A DNA stretch of 64,000 nt from Flavobacteriaceae bacterium (GCA_002694465.1 NZMG01000003.1:139860-203859), one strand, 5' to 3'. Counted from the stretch's first letter, positions 25,190 to 34,614 are shown. Numbers and translations are program-made. Notes: a model not told the origin generated them from the sequence alone.

Positions 25190-27151
25190 TTAGAGCACCC
25201 TATTTAGTTTTTCTGAAAGGACTTTTTTCAACGTAATGTAATCCATAATATCCTGGAGATTTTCTTTGTTTTCAGAAATCTCGGGATTTTTAACTGCTTC
25301 ACTTAAATCCATTATTTTTTTAGACACCAAGTGCCTACGTAAATTCAAAATGGTTTCACTCACCATTTGTGAAATACCGTGTTTTTTCTCTTTTACGTAA
25401 ATATCCTTTCTATCCCAATGGTGTAATTGATGTTTTTCTTCATCCATAACCACATGGCTGGCTACCTCTGCAATTTCTTTAGGAAGTTGATTTATTAATT
25501 GATCTATTTTCAACTCTCCTTCTTGATTATAAGTGTTTATTACAGCGTAATATAATTGCTGAAAGGCATCATTTGTAAACTCAACTTCATCCTCTTGAAG
25601 ATCCAAATAAATCTTTTCAAACACCTTTGCTGTCACCCATTCAGGCTTAAAAACAATTTCACCTTCTTCTGATGCTTCAATAATTAATTCTTCAAAACGC
25701 TCCTCCTCATTTCCATATAGCAATAACAATTCAATAATTTTTTGCTCTAATTGATATTGCGCATCTACTTTTTGAATGACCTCCTTTTCTACAGGCACCA
25801 CTTCCATAGTTTCTGTATCTCTTCGAGGCCTTTTTGATGCTTCCCTTCGTTCCTTCTGAAGCATTTGAGCAAGCGTGTTAAAAAGCACTTCCTCACTAAT
25901 ATCCATGATACGAGAGCATTCTTTTAAATACACTTCCTGCTTTATCGAATCTGGAATTTTCGAGATACTCGTGACCATATCCCGAATAGTCTCCGCTTTT
26001 TTTATAGGATCATTCTTGGCTTCAGAAGCTAAAAGAGATGCTTTAAAATTGATAAAATCTTTAGCATTCTCTTCTAAATACAACGTGAGATCTTCAAGTG
26101 AATTATTTTTCGCAAAACTATCTGGGTCCTCGCCTTCTGGAAAAGTACAAATCTTTACATTAAGCCCTTGTTCCAAAATTAAATCCACCCCACGCAGTGA
26201 GGCACGAAGCCCAGCAGCATCTCCATCAAATAGTAAGGTGATGTTTTTGGTTAATCGATGAATGAGTCTTATCTGCTCTGAAGTTAACGCAGTACCAGAA
26301 GAAGAAACTACATTTTCAATTCCGCGTTGGTGAAACTGAATCACATCGGTATAGCCTTCAACCAAATAACAATTATCCTCTTTAGCAATGGCTTGTTTTG
26401 CAAAGTAAATTCCGTAGAGGACTTTACTTTTATGATATACTTCACTCTCGGGTGAATTAAGGTATTTTGCTGCTTTTTTATCGCTGGTTAAAATTCGGCC
26501 ACCAAAACCTAATACGCGTCCGCTTAAACTGTGGATTGGAAAAATAACACGTCCTTTAAATCGGTCGAATTGTTTTTCTGTTTTTACAATAGTTAACCCT
26601 GTTTTTTCAAGGTAGCTAAGTTGGTATCCATTTTTTAAGGCTTCAGAGGTAAACGCATCCCACTCATCTGGCGAATACCCAAGCTGAAACTTTTTTATTA
26701 TAGCTTCAGTAAACCCTCTTTCCTTAAAATAGCTATAGCCTATGGCTTTTCCAGCTTCAGTTTCCGTAAGTGTTTTTGCAAAATAGTCTCGTGCAAATTC
26801 ATTCACCAAATACAAACTTTCCCGTTCGCTTGCTTCCTCTTTGGCTTCGGCACTTTGTTCAGTCTCTTCAATTTCAATTCCATACTTTTTGGCTAAATAT
26901 TTAATGGCCTCGGGATACGAAAAATGTTCGTGCTCCATTAAAAATGCCACTACATTACCTCCTTTTCCGCTGGAAAAATCCTTCCAAATTTGCTTTACGG
27001 GGGATACCATAAAACTGGGGGTGCGTTCTTCAGAAAAAGGACTCAATCCTTTATAGTTACTCCCCGATTTCTTTAACTGAACAAAATCACCAATAACCTC
27101 CTCAACACGGGCGGTATCAAATACTTGATCTATGGTGGTTTTTGAAATCAA
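25190..27151 (-). CDS. dnaG: DNA primase DnaG (zinc-ligand residues lost)
   Basis: DnaG makes RNA primers for DNA replication. Residues 1-95 correspond to the zinc-binding domain, residues about 120-340 to the RNA polymerase core with the TOPRIM motifs EGYTDV (265-270) and DGDAAG (309-314), and the C terminus to the helicase-binding region. In the zinc domain the surrounding motif is intact (TPSFMVSPVKQIWKDF, GKGGN), but all four ligand positions are non-ligands: Ser37, Ser40, Asp58 and Ser61 in place of Cys, His, Cys, Cys. The core is otherwise complete and 653 residues is normal length, so it is probably a functional primase without bound zinc. Confidence 0.96.
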   Translation of the reverse strand: MISKTTIDQVFDTARVEEVIGDFVQLKKSGSNYKGLSPFSEERTPSFMVSPVKQIWKDFSSGKGGNVVAFLMEHEHFSYPEAIKYLAKKYGIEIEETEQSAEAKEEASERESLYLVNEFARDYFAKTLTETEAGKAIGYSYFKERGFTEAIIKKFQLGYSPDEWDAFTSEALKNGYQLSYLEKTGLTIVKTEKQFDRFKGRVIFPIHSLSGRVLGFGGRILTSDKKAAKYLNSPESEVYHKSKVLYGIYFAKQAIAKEDNCYLVEGYTDVIQFHQRGIENVVSSSGTALTSEQIRLIHRLTKNITLLFDGDAAGLRASLRGVDLILEQGLNVKICTFPEGEDPDSFAKNNSLEDLTLYLEENAKDFINFKASLLASEAKNDPIKKAETIRDMVTSISKIPDSIKQEVYLKECSRIMDISEEVLFNTLAQMLQKERREASKRPRRDTETMEVVPVEKEVIQKVDAQYQLEQKIIELLLLYGNEEERFEELIIEASEEGEIVFKPEWVTAKVFEKIYLDLQEDEVEFTNDAFQQLYYAVINTYNQEGELKIDQLINQLPKEIAEVASHVVMDEEKHQLHHWDRKDIYVKEKKHGISQMVSETILNLRRHLVSKKIMDLSEAVKNPEISENKENLQDIMDYITLKKVLSEKLNRVL

Positions 27152-27190
27152 AAGGAGCTAAATTTAAAACAAATATACTAAATGAAAACC

Positions 27191-27206
27191 TCTCGACTGC
27201 GCTCGA
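27191..27206. repeat. Short dispersed-repeat remnant
   Basis: TCTCGACTGCGCTCGA, partly palindromic (TCGA at both sides of CTGCGC), resembles a short intergenic repeat that is common in Flavobacteriaceae genomes. Only one copy is in the window, so its repeated nature rests on general knowledge. Confidence 0.4.
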
Positions 27207-27214
27207 TGATACAA

Positions 27215-27242
27215 TAAAAAAGACACTCAAAAACCGAGTGCC
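27215..27242 (-). terminator. Intrinsic terminator of the sigma/anti-sigma module
   Basis: On the minus strand GGCACTC pairs with GAGTGTC (one G-U) around a 7-nt loop and a run of T follows. It lies 29 bp after the stop of the coiled-coil envelope protein gene and ends the three-gene module. Confidence 0.85.
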
Positions 27243-27270
27243 TTTTCTTGCTAATTATTGAAACATCTGG

Positions 27271-28320
27271 CTAATCCATATCGAAACGCAATCCTAAGGA
27301 TACATTGTGAAGGTCTATAGTATTATCTTTAAAAATTGGGTTGAGATCATATTTTACATAAAGCGCAGTGTCTCGCCATCCAATATACCCACTCAATCCA
27401 TAAATTACATTATTAGTATTGTAATTGGCCTTTAATTTTTGTTTTACACTTTCACCTTCTTCATCAAACTTTAATTTTTGACGTGCGCCTAAATTAAGTC
27501 CAACATACCCACCCAAACCTACTTTTATTTTATTATAGGTATTATACCTAAAATAGGTTTCTTTTTCAATCTTGTTTGAGGGGCCAAATTCAAAATGTAC
27601 TGGAATTACAAGGTTATCCATTCGGAATTTCGATTTATCCAAATCTCCATCAAACGTTTGCAGTTCGGACATGTCTCCTGTATCCACAAAATACCTATTA
27701 TCTGTTGGCTTAAGTCCGTTAAACTGAAATGAAATTCCGTATTTTACACGAAGCCAATTGCTTTCATTAAAAACTCTCGTTTTCCAAGCCCAACCAATTT
27801 CTGCAAATCGGCTTCCTCCTATTTTAAAATCGCTATCATTTAAAGATTGTCGATCGCCAATCGCATTGTTTAAGCCAAAAGCCAAAACAAAATCACTGGT
27901 GGTACGACGGTCGTATTTTCTTTCTTTATACTTTCTACCTAGGTAAATAAAGCCGTCTTTGTCTTTTCCTCCCAGTCCAAAACTCAAAACAGTTCGATCA
28001 TCATCATCAATAACCTCCACAGTATTGTTGCGTTGGATTAATGCTATTTTATTGTCTACAATAGCGATTCGGTTTTCAATATTGAGTGCATGCTTTTCGG
28101 CAGCGGCGTTTTTTAATTGCTCTGCTTCAGCCTCAGTAATTTGATTGTTCTCCAATCTTTTATTAATGTTCTCTACTTCCCCTTTTAACAAGTCCTTTTC
28201 TTCATTAATAATAGCTTCCTTTGAAGCTTCTAAGGTTTCTAAAGTGGTTTCTTGAGCGTGGATTTGGCACATAGTTAGTAGCCATACCGCCAAAGCGGCA
28301 CTAAATGTAATAAGTCTCAT
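27271..28320 (-). CDS. Exported protein with N-terminal coiled coil and outer-membrane beta-barrel-like domain
   Basis: The 349-residue protein begins with a signal peptide (MRLITFSAALAVWLL, cleavage after HAQ). Residues about 25-100 are strongly charged and helical (ETLEASKEAIINEEKDLLKG, then KNAAAEKHALNIENRIAIVD), predicted to form a coiled coil. The rest has alternating strands with aromatic ends (VKYGISFQFNGLKPTDNRYF, KIKVGLGGYVGLNLGARQ, NVIYGLSGYIGWRD) and ends in LRFDMD, as in small outer-membrane beta-barrels. No enzymatic motif is seen. It is the third gene after an ECF sigma factor and a membrane-anchored probable anti-sigma factor, so it may be a regulon member or part of the sensing system. 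Confidence 0.75.
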   Translation of the reverse strand: MRLITFSAALAVWLLTMCQIHAQETTLETLEASKEAIINEEKDLLKGEVENINKRLENNQITEAEAEQLKNAAAEKHALNIENRIAIVDNKIALIQRNNTVEVIDDDDRTVLSFGLGGKDKDGFIYLGRKYKERKYDRRTTSDFVLAFGLNNAIGDRQSLNDSDFKIGGSRFAEIGWAWKTRVFNESNWLRVKYGISFQFNGLKPTDNRYFVDTGDMSELQTFDGDLDKSKFRMDNLVIPVHFEFGPSNKIEKETYFRYNTYNKIKVGLGGYVGLNLGARQKLKFDEEGESVKQKLKANYNTNNVIYGLSGYIGWRDTALYVKYDLNPIFKDNTIDLHNVSLGLRFDMD

Positions 28321-28364
28321 AATGTTCGTGATTTGTGCTTTTTAAAGCGTGATTGATGAATTGT

Positions 28365-29150
28365 TTAATTGTTGCGTTCTGCAACGGCAGACCGCACTTT
28401 GTTGAATCCTTCCCCTAAGGCATCGAAAACCCGATCTCGAAAACTACGTTCTAGTTCGGTTTCTACATCCAACAGTAGGGCTGCAGCATCTACTTTTTGG
28501 GTGTTGGCCTGTAAGATTCTATTATTGGAGATGTCCCGTTGTGCTTTGGCCAAAAGCGCATCGATTTCATCTGGGGTCACTGTATTATTTTCATTTTGAA
28601 TTTTCTGAACCGCAATCACTACCTCATCTACTTTCTTGTTTATAAAAAGCTCTTCTTTTGTGGGTTCTTTTTCAGTCTTAGCTTCGTTTAAAGCAATGAC
28701 TTCTTTGTTTTGGTTTTGAATTTCAATTAACGGAGTGATAGTCTCTTTTTTAATTGAAGCTGGGTTCTTTTCAGTTTTGGCAATGTTCGATTTTGGAAGT
28801 TGAGCCTCTTCTATTTTTTCGGCAGGGATCTCATTATCTTTTTCTTCTGAAATATTTTCAGAAGCTATTCCTCCTTCATTTTGAAATTGTTCATTGGCAT
28901 CTAACACTTCTATTGGTGTTTCATTTACTAGTTGGGTATTTACCTTTTCTTTACTAAAAAACAAGGTGGTTACCAGTAATATCCCTACAAAACTTGCTGC
29001 GACAGCAAACCAAATAAAGGTATTGTTCCTTTTTTGCGGGGCTTGTGTATCTAATTTTGCTGAAAGTTTTGCCCAAGCCTCTTTGCTGGGGGTAAGCTCC
29101 CTTTCCTGCAACTTTTCTCTAATATTTTCTTCAAATTTAATGGGTGCCAT
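28365..29150 (-). CDS. Single-pass membrane protein, probable anti-sigma factor
   Basis: The 261 residues comprise a cytoplasmic N terminus of about 43 residues (FEENIREKLQERELTPSKEAW), one transmembrane helix near residues 44-65 (TFIWFAVAASFVGILLVTTL) and a long, highly charged periplasmic part rich in Glu, Lys and Asn. The start overlaps the ECF sigma gene by 14 bp. Topology and coupling point to an anti-sigma factor, although no zinc-binding HxxxCxxC motif of the ZAS type is present. The cytoplasmic segment would bind the sigma factor. Confidence 0.75.
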   Translation of the reverse strand: MAPIKFEENIREKLQERELTPSKEAWAKLSAKLDTQAPQKRNNTFIWFAVAASFVGILLVTTLFFSKEKVNTQLVNETPIEVLDANEQFQNEGGIASENISEEKDNEIPAEKIEEAQLPKSNIAKTEKNPASIKKETITPLIEIQNQNKEVIALNEAKTEKEPTKEELFINKKVDEVVIAVQKIQNENNTVTPDEIDALLAKAQRDISNNRILQANTQKVDAAALLLDVETELERSFRDRVFDALGEGFNKVRSAVAERNN

Positions 29151-29703
29151 AACTTAATTTGTTTTCTTGATTCATCCTATTTTGAAGCGCCTTTCGTGCT
29201 TTAAACAATTGTGTTTTTGATGTGTTTTCAGAAATTTGTAATAACTCTGCTATCTCACTATGTTTATAACCCTCAACTGCATATAGCACAAAAACGGTTT
29301 TGTAGCCATCGGGAAGTTCGTCTATCATTTTTTGGATTTCATTTACTTCCAATTCTGTTTCAATATAGGCTACGTGATCTGTAGATTGTCCCAACACTTT
29401 CTCATCTTCAAAAAACAAAGCCTTCTCTTTGCGCAATTGAGAGATGGACTCATTTACCATAATACGGCGTATCCAACCTTCAAAACTGCCTTCAAACTTA
29501 TATGAGTTTAAATAGGTAAATACTTTTAGAAATCCAGTAAGCATCACCTCTTCCGCAATATCCTCCCTTTTAATATACTGCCTGCAAACACTTAGCATCT
29601 TTGGCGCAAAAAGTTCATACAATTCCTGCTGTGCTTTTCTGTTACCATCTTTGGCTCTAGAAATAACACTTTTGTAATTTTTATGTAATGAAACTAATCG
29701 CAT
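29137..29703 (-). CDS. ECF-type RNA polymerase sigma-70 factor
   Basis: A 188-residue extracytoplasmic-function sigma factor with region 2 (LFAPKMLSVCRQYIKREDIAEEVM, FLKVFTYLNSYKFEGSFEGW) and region 4 (IDELPDGYKTVFVLYAVEGYKHSEIAELL, then SKTQLFKARKAL). There is no region 1.1 or region 3. It is the first gene of a three-gene module with the anti-sigma-like gene and an envelope protein gene. The activating signal is unknown; by analogy it would come from the envelope. Confidence 0.94.
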   Translation of the reverse strand: MRLVSLHKNYKSVISRAKDGNRKAQQELYELFAPKMLSVCRQYIKREDIAEEVMLTGFLKVFTYLNSYKFEGSFEGWIRRIMVNESISQLRKEKALFFEDEKVLGQSTDHVAYIETELEVNEIQKMIDELPDGYKTVFVLYAVEGYKHSEIAELLQISENTSKTQLFKARKALQNRMNQENKLSYGTH

Positions 29704-29776
29704 ACAAGGTTTTAAAAAACGCTTCTATTATAAAGACGCAACATCGAAAGAAAAGGTTGCCTCGGGTTCAAAAAAA

Positions 29777-30754
29777 TTATTTTTTTCTCTCTATAACGTA
29801 GTTCACCATAAGTTCTAAGGAGTCTCTATAAGGTGAGGCAGGATAACTTTGTAAAAGAGTTAGTGCTTGTTCTTGGTAGGTTGTCATTTTTGAAATAGCA
29901 TAATCCAAACCTCCACTATTCTTTACAAACGCAATAACTTCTTTTACTCTTTGCTTATCATTATTATAATTCTTCACCGAATTAATAAGCCAAACACGGT
30001 CTTTTTTTGACGCATTATTGATAGCATATATTAAAGGAAGTGTCATTTTCTTTTCTTTAATATCAATTCCTGTGGGTTTCCCAATGGCAGTATCGCCATA
30101 ATCAAACAAGTCATCCTTTATTTGAAATGCTATCCCTATTAATTCTCCAAATTTTCTTAAAGTTTCGACATCATTGGCTTTTGCATGAACAGATTGAGCT
30201 CCCATAGCACAGCAAGCAGCAATAAGTGTAGCGGTTTTTTGACGAATAATATTAAAATACACCTCTTCTGTGATATCAAGCCTACGAGCTTTTTCAATTT
30301 GAAGTAATTCGCCTTCGCTCATTTCACGCACAGCCACCGAAATAATTTTCAATAAATCAAAATCATCATTATCTATAGAGAGTAGTAATCCTTTTGAAAG
30401 CAGATAATCGCCTACCAGCACAGCAATTTTATTTTTCCAAAGGGCATTGATGGAAAAGAATCCTCGTCTTCGATTACTATCGTCCACTACATCATCATGC
30501 ACAAGGGTTGCAGTATGTATTAACTCAATTACTGAAGCCCCACGATAGGTACGCTCATTCACTTTACCCTCGTTGCACATTTTGGCTATTAAAAAAACAA
30601 ACATGGGTCGCATTTGTTTTCCCTTCCGATTTACCACATAATGTGTAATTCTATTAAAAAGCGCCACTTTTGTAGACATGGACTCAGAGAACTTTTTTTC
30701 GAAAAGTTCCATCTCTTCCTCAATGGGCAATTTTATTTTGGAAACGACTTTCAT
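29777..30754 (-). CDS. Long-chain polyprenyl diphosphate synthase
   Basis: A trans-prenyltransferase that condenses isopentenyl diphosphate with allylic diphosphates. The first Asp-rich motif D87-D-V-V-D91 and the second (KDDLFDYGD, near residue 218) bind the magnesium-diphosphate. The KGKQMRPMFVFL region binds IPP. At 325 residues it is of octaprenyl/heptaprenyl-synthase size. In Flavobacteriaceae the expected product is the side chain of menaquinone-6, but the chain length is not certain from sequence. Confidence 0.92.
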   Translation of the reverse strand: MKVVSKIKLPIEEEMELFEKKFSESMSTKVALFNRITHYVVNRKGKQMRPMFVFLIAKMCNEGKVNERTYRGASVIELIHTATLVHDDVVDDSNRRRGFFSINALWKNKIAVLVGDYLLSKGLLLSIDNDDFDLLKIISVAVREMSEGELLQIEKARRLDITEEVYFNIIRQKTATLIAACCAMGAQSVHAKANDVETLRKFGELIGIAFQIKDDLFDYGDTAIGKPTGIDIKEKKMTLPLIYAINNASKKDRVWLINSVKNYNNDKQRVKEVIAFVKNSGGLDYAISKMTTYQEQALTLLQSYPASPYRDSLELMVNYVIERKK

Positions 30755-30857
30755 ATACTAAGAGATACAAATTACGTTAAATTAGAATTAAAATTGTAGT
30801 ATATAGTATGCATTTGTTTAATTTTAAAGCTTCATTAAACCTTAAAATATATTTAAT

Positions 30858-31721
30858 ATGAAAAAAATTACTTTATTGGCAGCTTTCTTTGCTGCTTTTG
30901 CTATGAATGGACAAATTATCTTTTCTGAAGATTTTGAAGCAGATCCCGTTGATTCTATCCTATTTACCAATTGGGATAACCATGATGAAGACGGAGATGG
31001 AAATTTTTGGGAAGTAACTGATATGTTTGCGTTTGCTACTGGAACCAGTGGTGCGGTTAATCACCCAATGCAAACTTTAGCGGCTGATTCGGACTCTTGG
31101 GAGGGTGGTGCATTTTCACCTGATAATTATTTAGTGACAAAAACTCCATTAAATCTATCAAATTCTACAGGATCTTCTCTTACTTATACGGTTGGAACTT
31201 ATCAAGTTAATGGAACCTTTATTAATGATAAATATTCTATTTACCTAACAGATTCAAATGCTGTATTAGATATTTTAGCGGCAACCCCTGTTGTTACAAA
31301 ATTTGTTGGTGATGATTGCCCAAGCAATCAAGCAGACGGTTCTGAGTCTGCGGCAACATTAACTGTTGATATTTCAGCTTTTGATGGACAAGTTGTATAC
31401 TTAACGTTTAGACATTATGACACTACAGATGAAAATTCTGTATTAATTGATGATGTTATTGTTGATGGTATTCTTGCAGTTTCAGATCAAAACTTTAATG
31501 GTTTTACTTATTTTGTAGATGCCAACAACCAACTTAATCTTTCTGCATCTATTGCAATGGAAAAAGTGGCTTTATACAATGTATTAGGACAAGAGGTATT
31601 ATCGGCTAAGCTTTCTAGCAACAGTGAAGTTATAGATATTTCTGGATTAAATTCAGGTGTTTATATTGCAACTGTATCTATTGAAGGACAAGTAAAGTCT
31701 TTTAAAATTGTTAAGAAATAA
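30858..31721 (+). CDS. Secreted choice-of-anchor J protein with T9SS type A sorting domain
   Basis: A signal peptide (MKKITLLAAFFAAFAMNGQ) is followed by a jelly-roll domain of the cleaved-adhesin / choice-of-anchor J type: ILFTNWDNHDEDGDGNFWE near residue 35, then DNYLVTKTPLNLS and VVYLTFRHYDTTDENSVLIDDV, the last being the hallmark of the family. The last about 70 residues are a type A T9SS sorting domain (VALYNVLGQEVLSAKL, LNSGVYIATVSIEGQ, KSFKIVKK). The protein is exported to the surface; ligand unknown. Confidence 0.88.
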   Translation: MKKITLLAAFFAAFAMNGQIIFSEDFEADPVDSILFTNWDNHDEDGDGNFWEVTDMFAFATGTSGAVNHPMQTLAADSDSWEGGAFSPDNYLVTKTPLNLSNSTGSSLTYTVGTYQVNGTFINDKYSIYLTDSNAVLDILAATPVVTKFVGDDCPSNQADGSESAATLTVDISAFDGQVVYLTFRHYDTTDENSVLIDDVIVDGILAVSDQNFNGFTYFVDANNQLNLSASIAMEKVALYNVLGQEVLSAKLSSNSEVIDISGLNSGVYIATVSIEGQVKSFKIVKK

Positions 31722-31744
31722 TTTAACTAATTAGGTACAATTTT

Positions 31745-31771
31745 AAAGAGCGGCAATTGCCGCTCTTTTTT
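31745..31771 (+). terminator. Intrinsic terminator between convergent genes
   Basis: AAAGAGCGGCAA and TTGCCGCTCTTT form a perfect 12-bp palindrome (effective loop AATT) followed by T tracts. It serves the choice-of-anchor J gene and lies just beyond the rlmN stop on the other strand. Confidence 0.9.
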
Positions 31772-32810
31772 ATTTTTTATTCGCTAATTGACCACAAGCA
31801 GCATCAATATCTTTACCTCTACTTCTTCTCACTGTAACCGGAATTCTATTAGATTCTAACTGCTGAATATACTTTTGAATTGCATCATCATCTGCTTGCT
31901 GAAAATTGCCATCATCAATCGGGTTATATTCGATTAAATTAACCTTACAAGGCACATATTTACAGAATCTAACCAAAGCTTTTATGTCATCATCCATATC
32001 ATTGATTCCTTTCCAAACTACATATTCGTAGGTGATTTTCCTCTTGGTGTTTGAATACCAATATTCTAAAGATTCTTGTAAATCTTGAAGTGTAAAACTC
32101 TTTGCGAACGGCATGATTTGTTCGCGAGTTTCTTGAATGGCAGAATGTAATGAAACAGCCAGATTAAATTTAACTTCATCATCAGCCAGTTTTTTTATCA
32201 TTTTTGGCACACCCGAGGTAGATAAAGTAATTCGCTTGGGAGACATCCCTAAGCCCTCATCACTCGTTATTTTCTCAATGGATTCGAGAACATTTTTATA
32301 GTTCATAAGGGGCTCACCCATACCCATAAAAACAATATTCGTAAGGGGTCTATTATGATATAGCATGCTTTCGCGATGAATTGCAACTACCTGATCGTAT
32401 ATCTCATCGGGATTTAAATTACGCATTCGTTTTAATCGTGCTGTGGCGCAAAAGTTACAATCCAGACTACAACCCACTTGAGAAGATACACAAGCGGTTG
32501 TCCTTTTTGAAGTAGGAATAAGCACAGATTCAACAATGAGACCGTCATGCAATCGTAGGGCATTTTTAATAGTACCATCTTTGCTTTTTTGAAGGGTATC
32601 TACCTTTATATGATTGATCACAAAATTCTCCTCCAATTGTGCACGAGTTTCTTTTGAAATATTCGTCATATCTTCAAAAGAATGTGCCCCTTTATTCCAT
32701 AGCCATTCATAGACTTGATTCCCTCTAAAGGCTTTATCTCCCTTGGAAACAAAAAAATCTCGAAGTTCTTCTTTGGAAAGTGCTCTTATGTCTTTTTTTT
32801 CGGAAATCAT
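31770..32810 (-). CDS. rlmN: Dual-specificity 23S rRNA A2503 / tRNA A37 C2-methyltransferase RlmN
   Basis: A radical SAM enzyme that methylates C2 of A2503 in 23S rRNA and A37 of some tRNAs. The [4Fe-4S] cluster motif is CSLDCNFC near residues 116-123. GEPLMNYKNV, TLSTSGVPKMIKKL and LAVSLHSA follow, as in RlmN/Cfr. The C-terminal catalytic Cys is in RGKDIDAACGQL. The 346-residue length and the N-terminal KEELRDFFVSKGDKAFRGNQVYEW favour RlmN over the resistance enzyme Cfr. Confidence 0.96.
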   Translation of the reverse strand: MISEKKDIRALSKEELRDFFVSKGDKAFRGNQVYEWLWNKGAHSFEDMTNISKETRAQLEENFVINHIKVDTLQKSKDGTIKNALRLHDGLIVESVLIPTSKRTTACVSSQVGCSLDCNFCATARLKRMRNLNPDEIYDQVVAIHRESMLYHNRPLTNIVFMGMGEPLMNYKNVLESIEKITSDEGLGMSPKRITLSTSGVPKMIKKLADDEVKFNLAVSLHSAIQETREQIMPFAKSFTLQDLQESLEYWYSNTKRKITYEYVVWKGINDMDDDIKALVRFCKYVPCKVNLIEYNPIDDGNFQQADDDAIQKYIQQLESNRIPVTVRRSRGKDIDAACGQLANKK

Positions 32811-32843
32811 CTGGCAAAATTACCATATATTTTTGGGTATAAT

Positions 32844-32867
32844 AAAAAACCCCTTAAAATTAAGAGG
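32844..32867 (-). terminator. Intrinsic terminator of the T9SS protease gene
   Basis: On the minus strand CCTCTTAA pairs with TTAAGGGG (one G-U) and a T6 run follows, 30 bp after the protease stop codon. Confidence 0.75.
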
Positions 32868-32896
32868 CTTTATTACTTTTAATAGTATAGCGGTGG

Positions 32897-34567
32897 TTAA
32901 TGCCTAATGATAATTTTTTTTGTGATACTATCATTAGTGTCATCATCAATTAAATGCAAAAAGTAAATGCCTTCTGGGTAGTTTTCAACCCTCATTTTAT
33001 TTTCGGAATTCGACATACTTCCTATTGATACTTCTTGCCCTAACATATTATAAAGCCGATAACTTAAGTTAGGGTATCGCGTATTCATCACCATAAAATA
33101 GTTTGATGCTGGATTGGGATAAACAAATAATTGGCCTGTAAATTCAAAATCTCCAACACTTAATGAGTTTTCAATGGTATCAATTTGGTTTTGTCCACTG
33201 TTAAGTGGGTCTAACCAATCACGAAGTCTGGTGTCAGGGGAAGTTCCTGTATTCCAAGATATTCCTATCCTTCCATAAATATCATAGTCGCCATTAGTTT
33301 CAACACCATTACAATTAGATTGCCCTGCATATAGCTGTCCAATTATCCTTCCAAATTCATTGAAAAGTGGTGATCCAGAAGATCCACTTTCTGTTGTTCC
33401 TATATCCCAACCATTTCCATTTCCTGCAGAAATTCCTTTTATGAGCCACACTTTTACTCCATTGGCATTTTCTTTAATGGCTGGATCGTTATCTCTACAA
33501 ATTTTCATAATATCACCATTAGGATGATGAATTCCAACCTGGAACTGAGGCTGAATATCACTTCTATCCCATCCTGCAAATGCGACATCCCATGAAGCTG
33601 GAATTGAATTATAAAGTTCTACCAAAGCAAAATCTGTAATTGTATTACTGGCTCTTAATTGGGCACCACTCATGGTGAAATTAGATTGGATATCTGCACT
33701 TTCACCATCAATTCCACAAACTGGATTGGGGCTCACCCAATTAAAACGAACCGACCATAAAGCAGGATCTGAATTATTCAAACAATGATTTGCAGTTAGC
33801 AAATATGGTTTTTTATCATGCATAGTATTGTTTACTAAAGCAGCAGAGCAAAGATGTCCGTTTCCTAAGTTTAAAAGTGCAACCGTTTTTTTAATTAAAT
33901 TTTTCTTGCTTTCAAAATCACTACCCACAGAGCAATTTACATCAAAATTACAATCACCAGAATCTCCTAGACCCCTTCCATTCTCCAACATTTGCCGTAC
34001 TCTTCCCATACGGTACCCGTGAATAATACTGCCAATCTCTAGTAAAGGAGGGCTTGAAACATGGGGTGGTTGAAAATATTCAACTACAATAGTTTCTCCT
34101 TCAATAAACCAAGAACCTAAGACATTCGAATCCCTATTGTTTTCAGTGGTATAAACTTTAGAAAAATCAGTTTTGTCATTATTATACATTTGCAAGGTAG
34201 CACCCTCAGGAAGTCGAAAATTATTAAAATTAACCCCCATATTAAGTGCCTCAGGAGATTTTATTGCCACTCTCCAAAGCTTACTCCCATCATCTAAAAG
34301 TGTCCAAAAACCATTACTTTCAAAATCTAGTGTAATGCTTCGTTCCACTCCATATCTCCAGGGAAGTGTTTTATCTAAGTCGTTTATGCTGTCTTCAATT
34401 GCTAAAGCGACTAAATCTAAAGGTACCAATTCTATTGGGGTAATATCATCGAGCTGTAACTCCCAACTTAATGGAGTCCTGCCCTCTTGCGACATTGCTG
34501 TGAAGTAGGAAATAAAAAAAAGCAATAAGAAACGAGCTCTTTTCAATTTAAAATGGTTAGTTATCAA
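32897..34567 (-). CDS. Secreted trypsin-like (lysyl endopeptidase-type) serine protease with T9SS sorting domain
   Basis: The 556-residue protein has a signal peptide (FLLLFFISYFTAMSQ), an N-terminal region of about 170 residues (propeptide or jelly-roll), and a chymotrypsin-fold protease domain. The triad is His261 (LLTANHCL), Asp312 (TDFALVEL) and Ser397 (TESGSSGSPLF). The TESGSSGSP context resembles Achromobacter lysyl endopeptidase-type enzymes. Cys207 and Cys212, and other Cys residues in the domain, may form disulfides. The last about 80 residues are a type A T9SS sorting domain (LFVYPNPASNYFMV, YRLYNMLGQEVS, YPEGIYFLHL). Cleavage specificity is not certain. Confidence 0.9.
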   Translation of the reverse strand: MITNHFKLKRARFLLLFFISYFTAMSQEGRTPLSWELQLDDITPIELVPLDLVALAIEDSINDLDKTLPWRYGVERSITLDFESNGFWTLLDDGSKLWRVAIKSPEALNMGVNFNNFRLPEGATLQMYNNDKTDFSKVYTTENNRDSNVLGSWFIEGETIVVEYFQPPHVSSPPLLEIGSIIHGYRMGRVRQMLENGRGLGDSGDCNFDVNCSVGSDFESKKNLIKKTVALLNLGNGHLCSAALVNNTMHDKKPYLLTANHCLNNSDPALWSVRFNWVSPNPVCGIDGESADIQSNFTMSGAQLRASNTITDFALVELYNSIPASWDVAFAGWDRSDIQPQFQVGIHHPNGDIMKICRDNDPAIKENANGVKVWLIKGISAGNGNGWDIGTTESGSSGSPLFNEFGRIIGQLYAGQSNCNGVETNGDYDIYGRIGISWNTGTSPDTRLRDWLDPLNSGQNQIDTIENSLSVGDFEFTGQLFVYPNPASNYFMVMNTRYPNLSYRLYNMLGQEVSIGSMSNSENKMRVENYPEGIYFLHLIDDDTNDSITKKIIIRH

Positions 34568-34614
34568 CTAACTAAGATAGTTTTTTCTTTTGAATTTAGA
34601 AAAAACTGAGGCAC

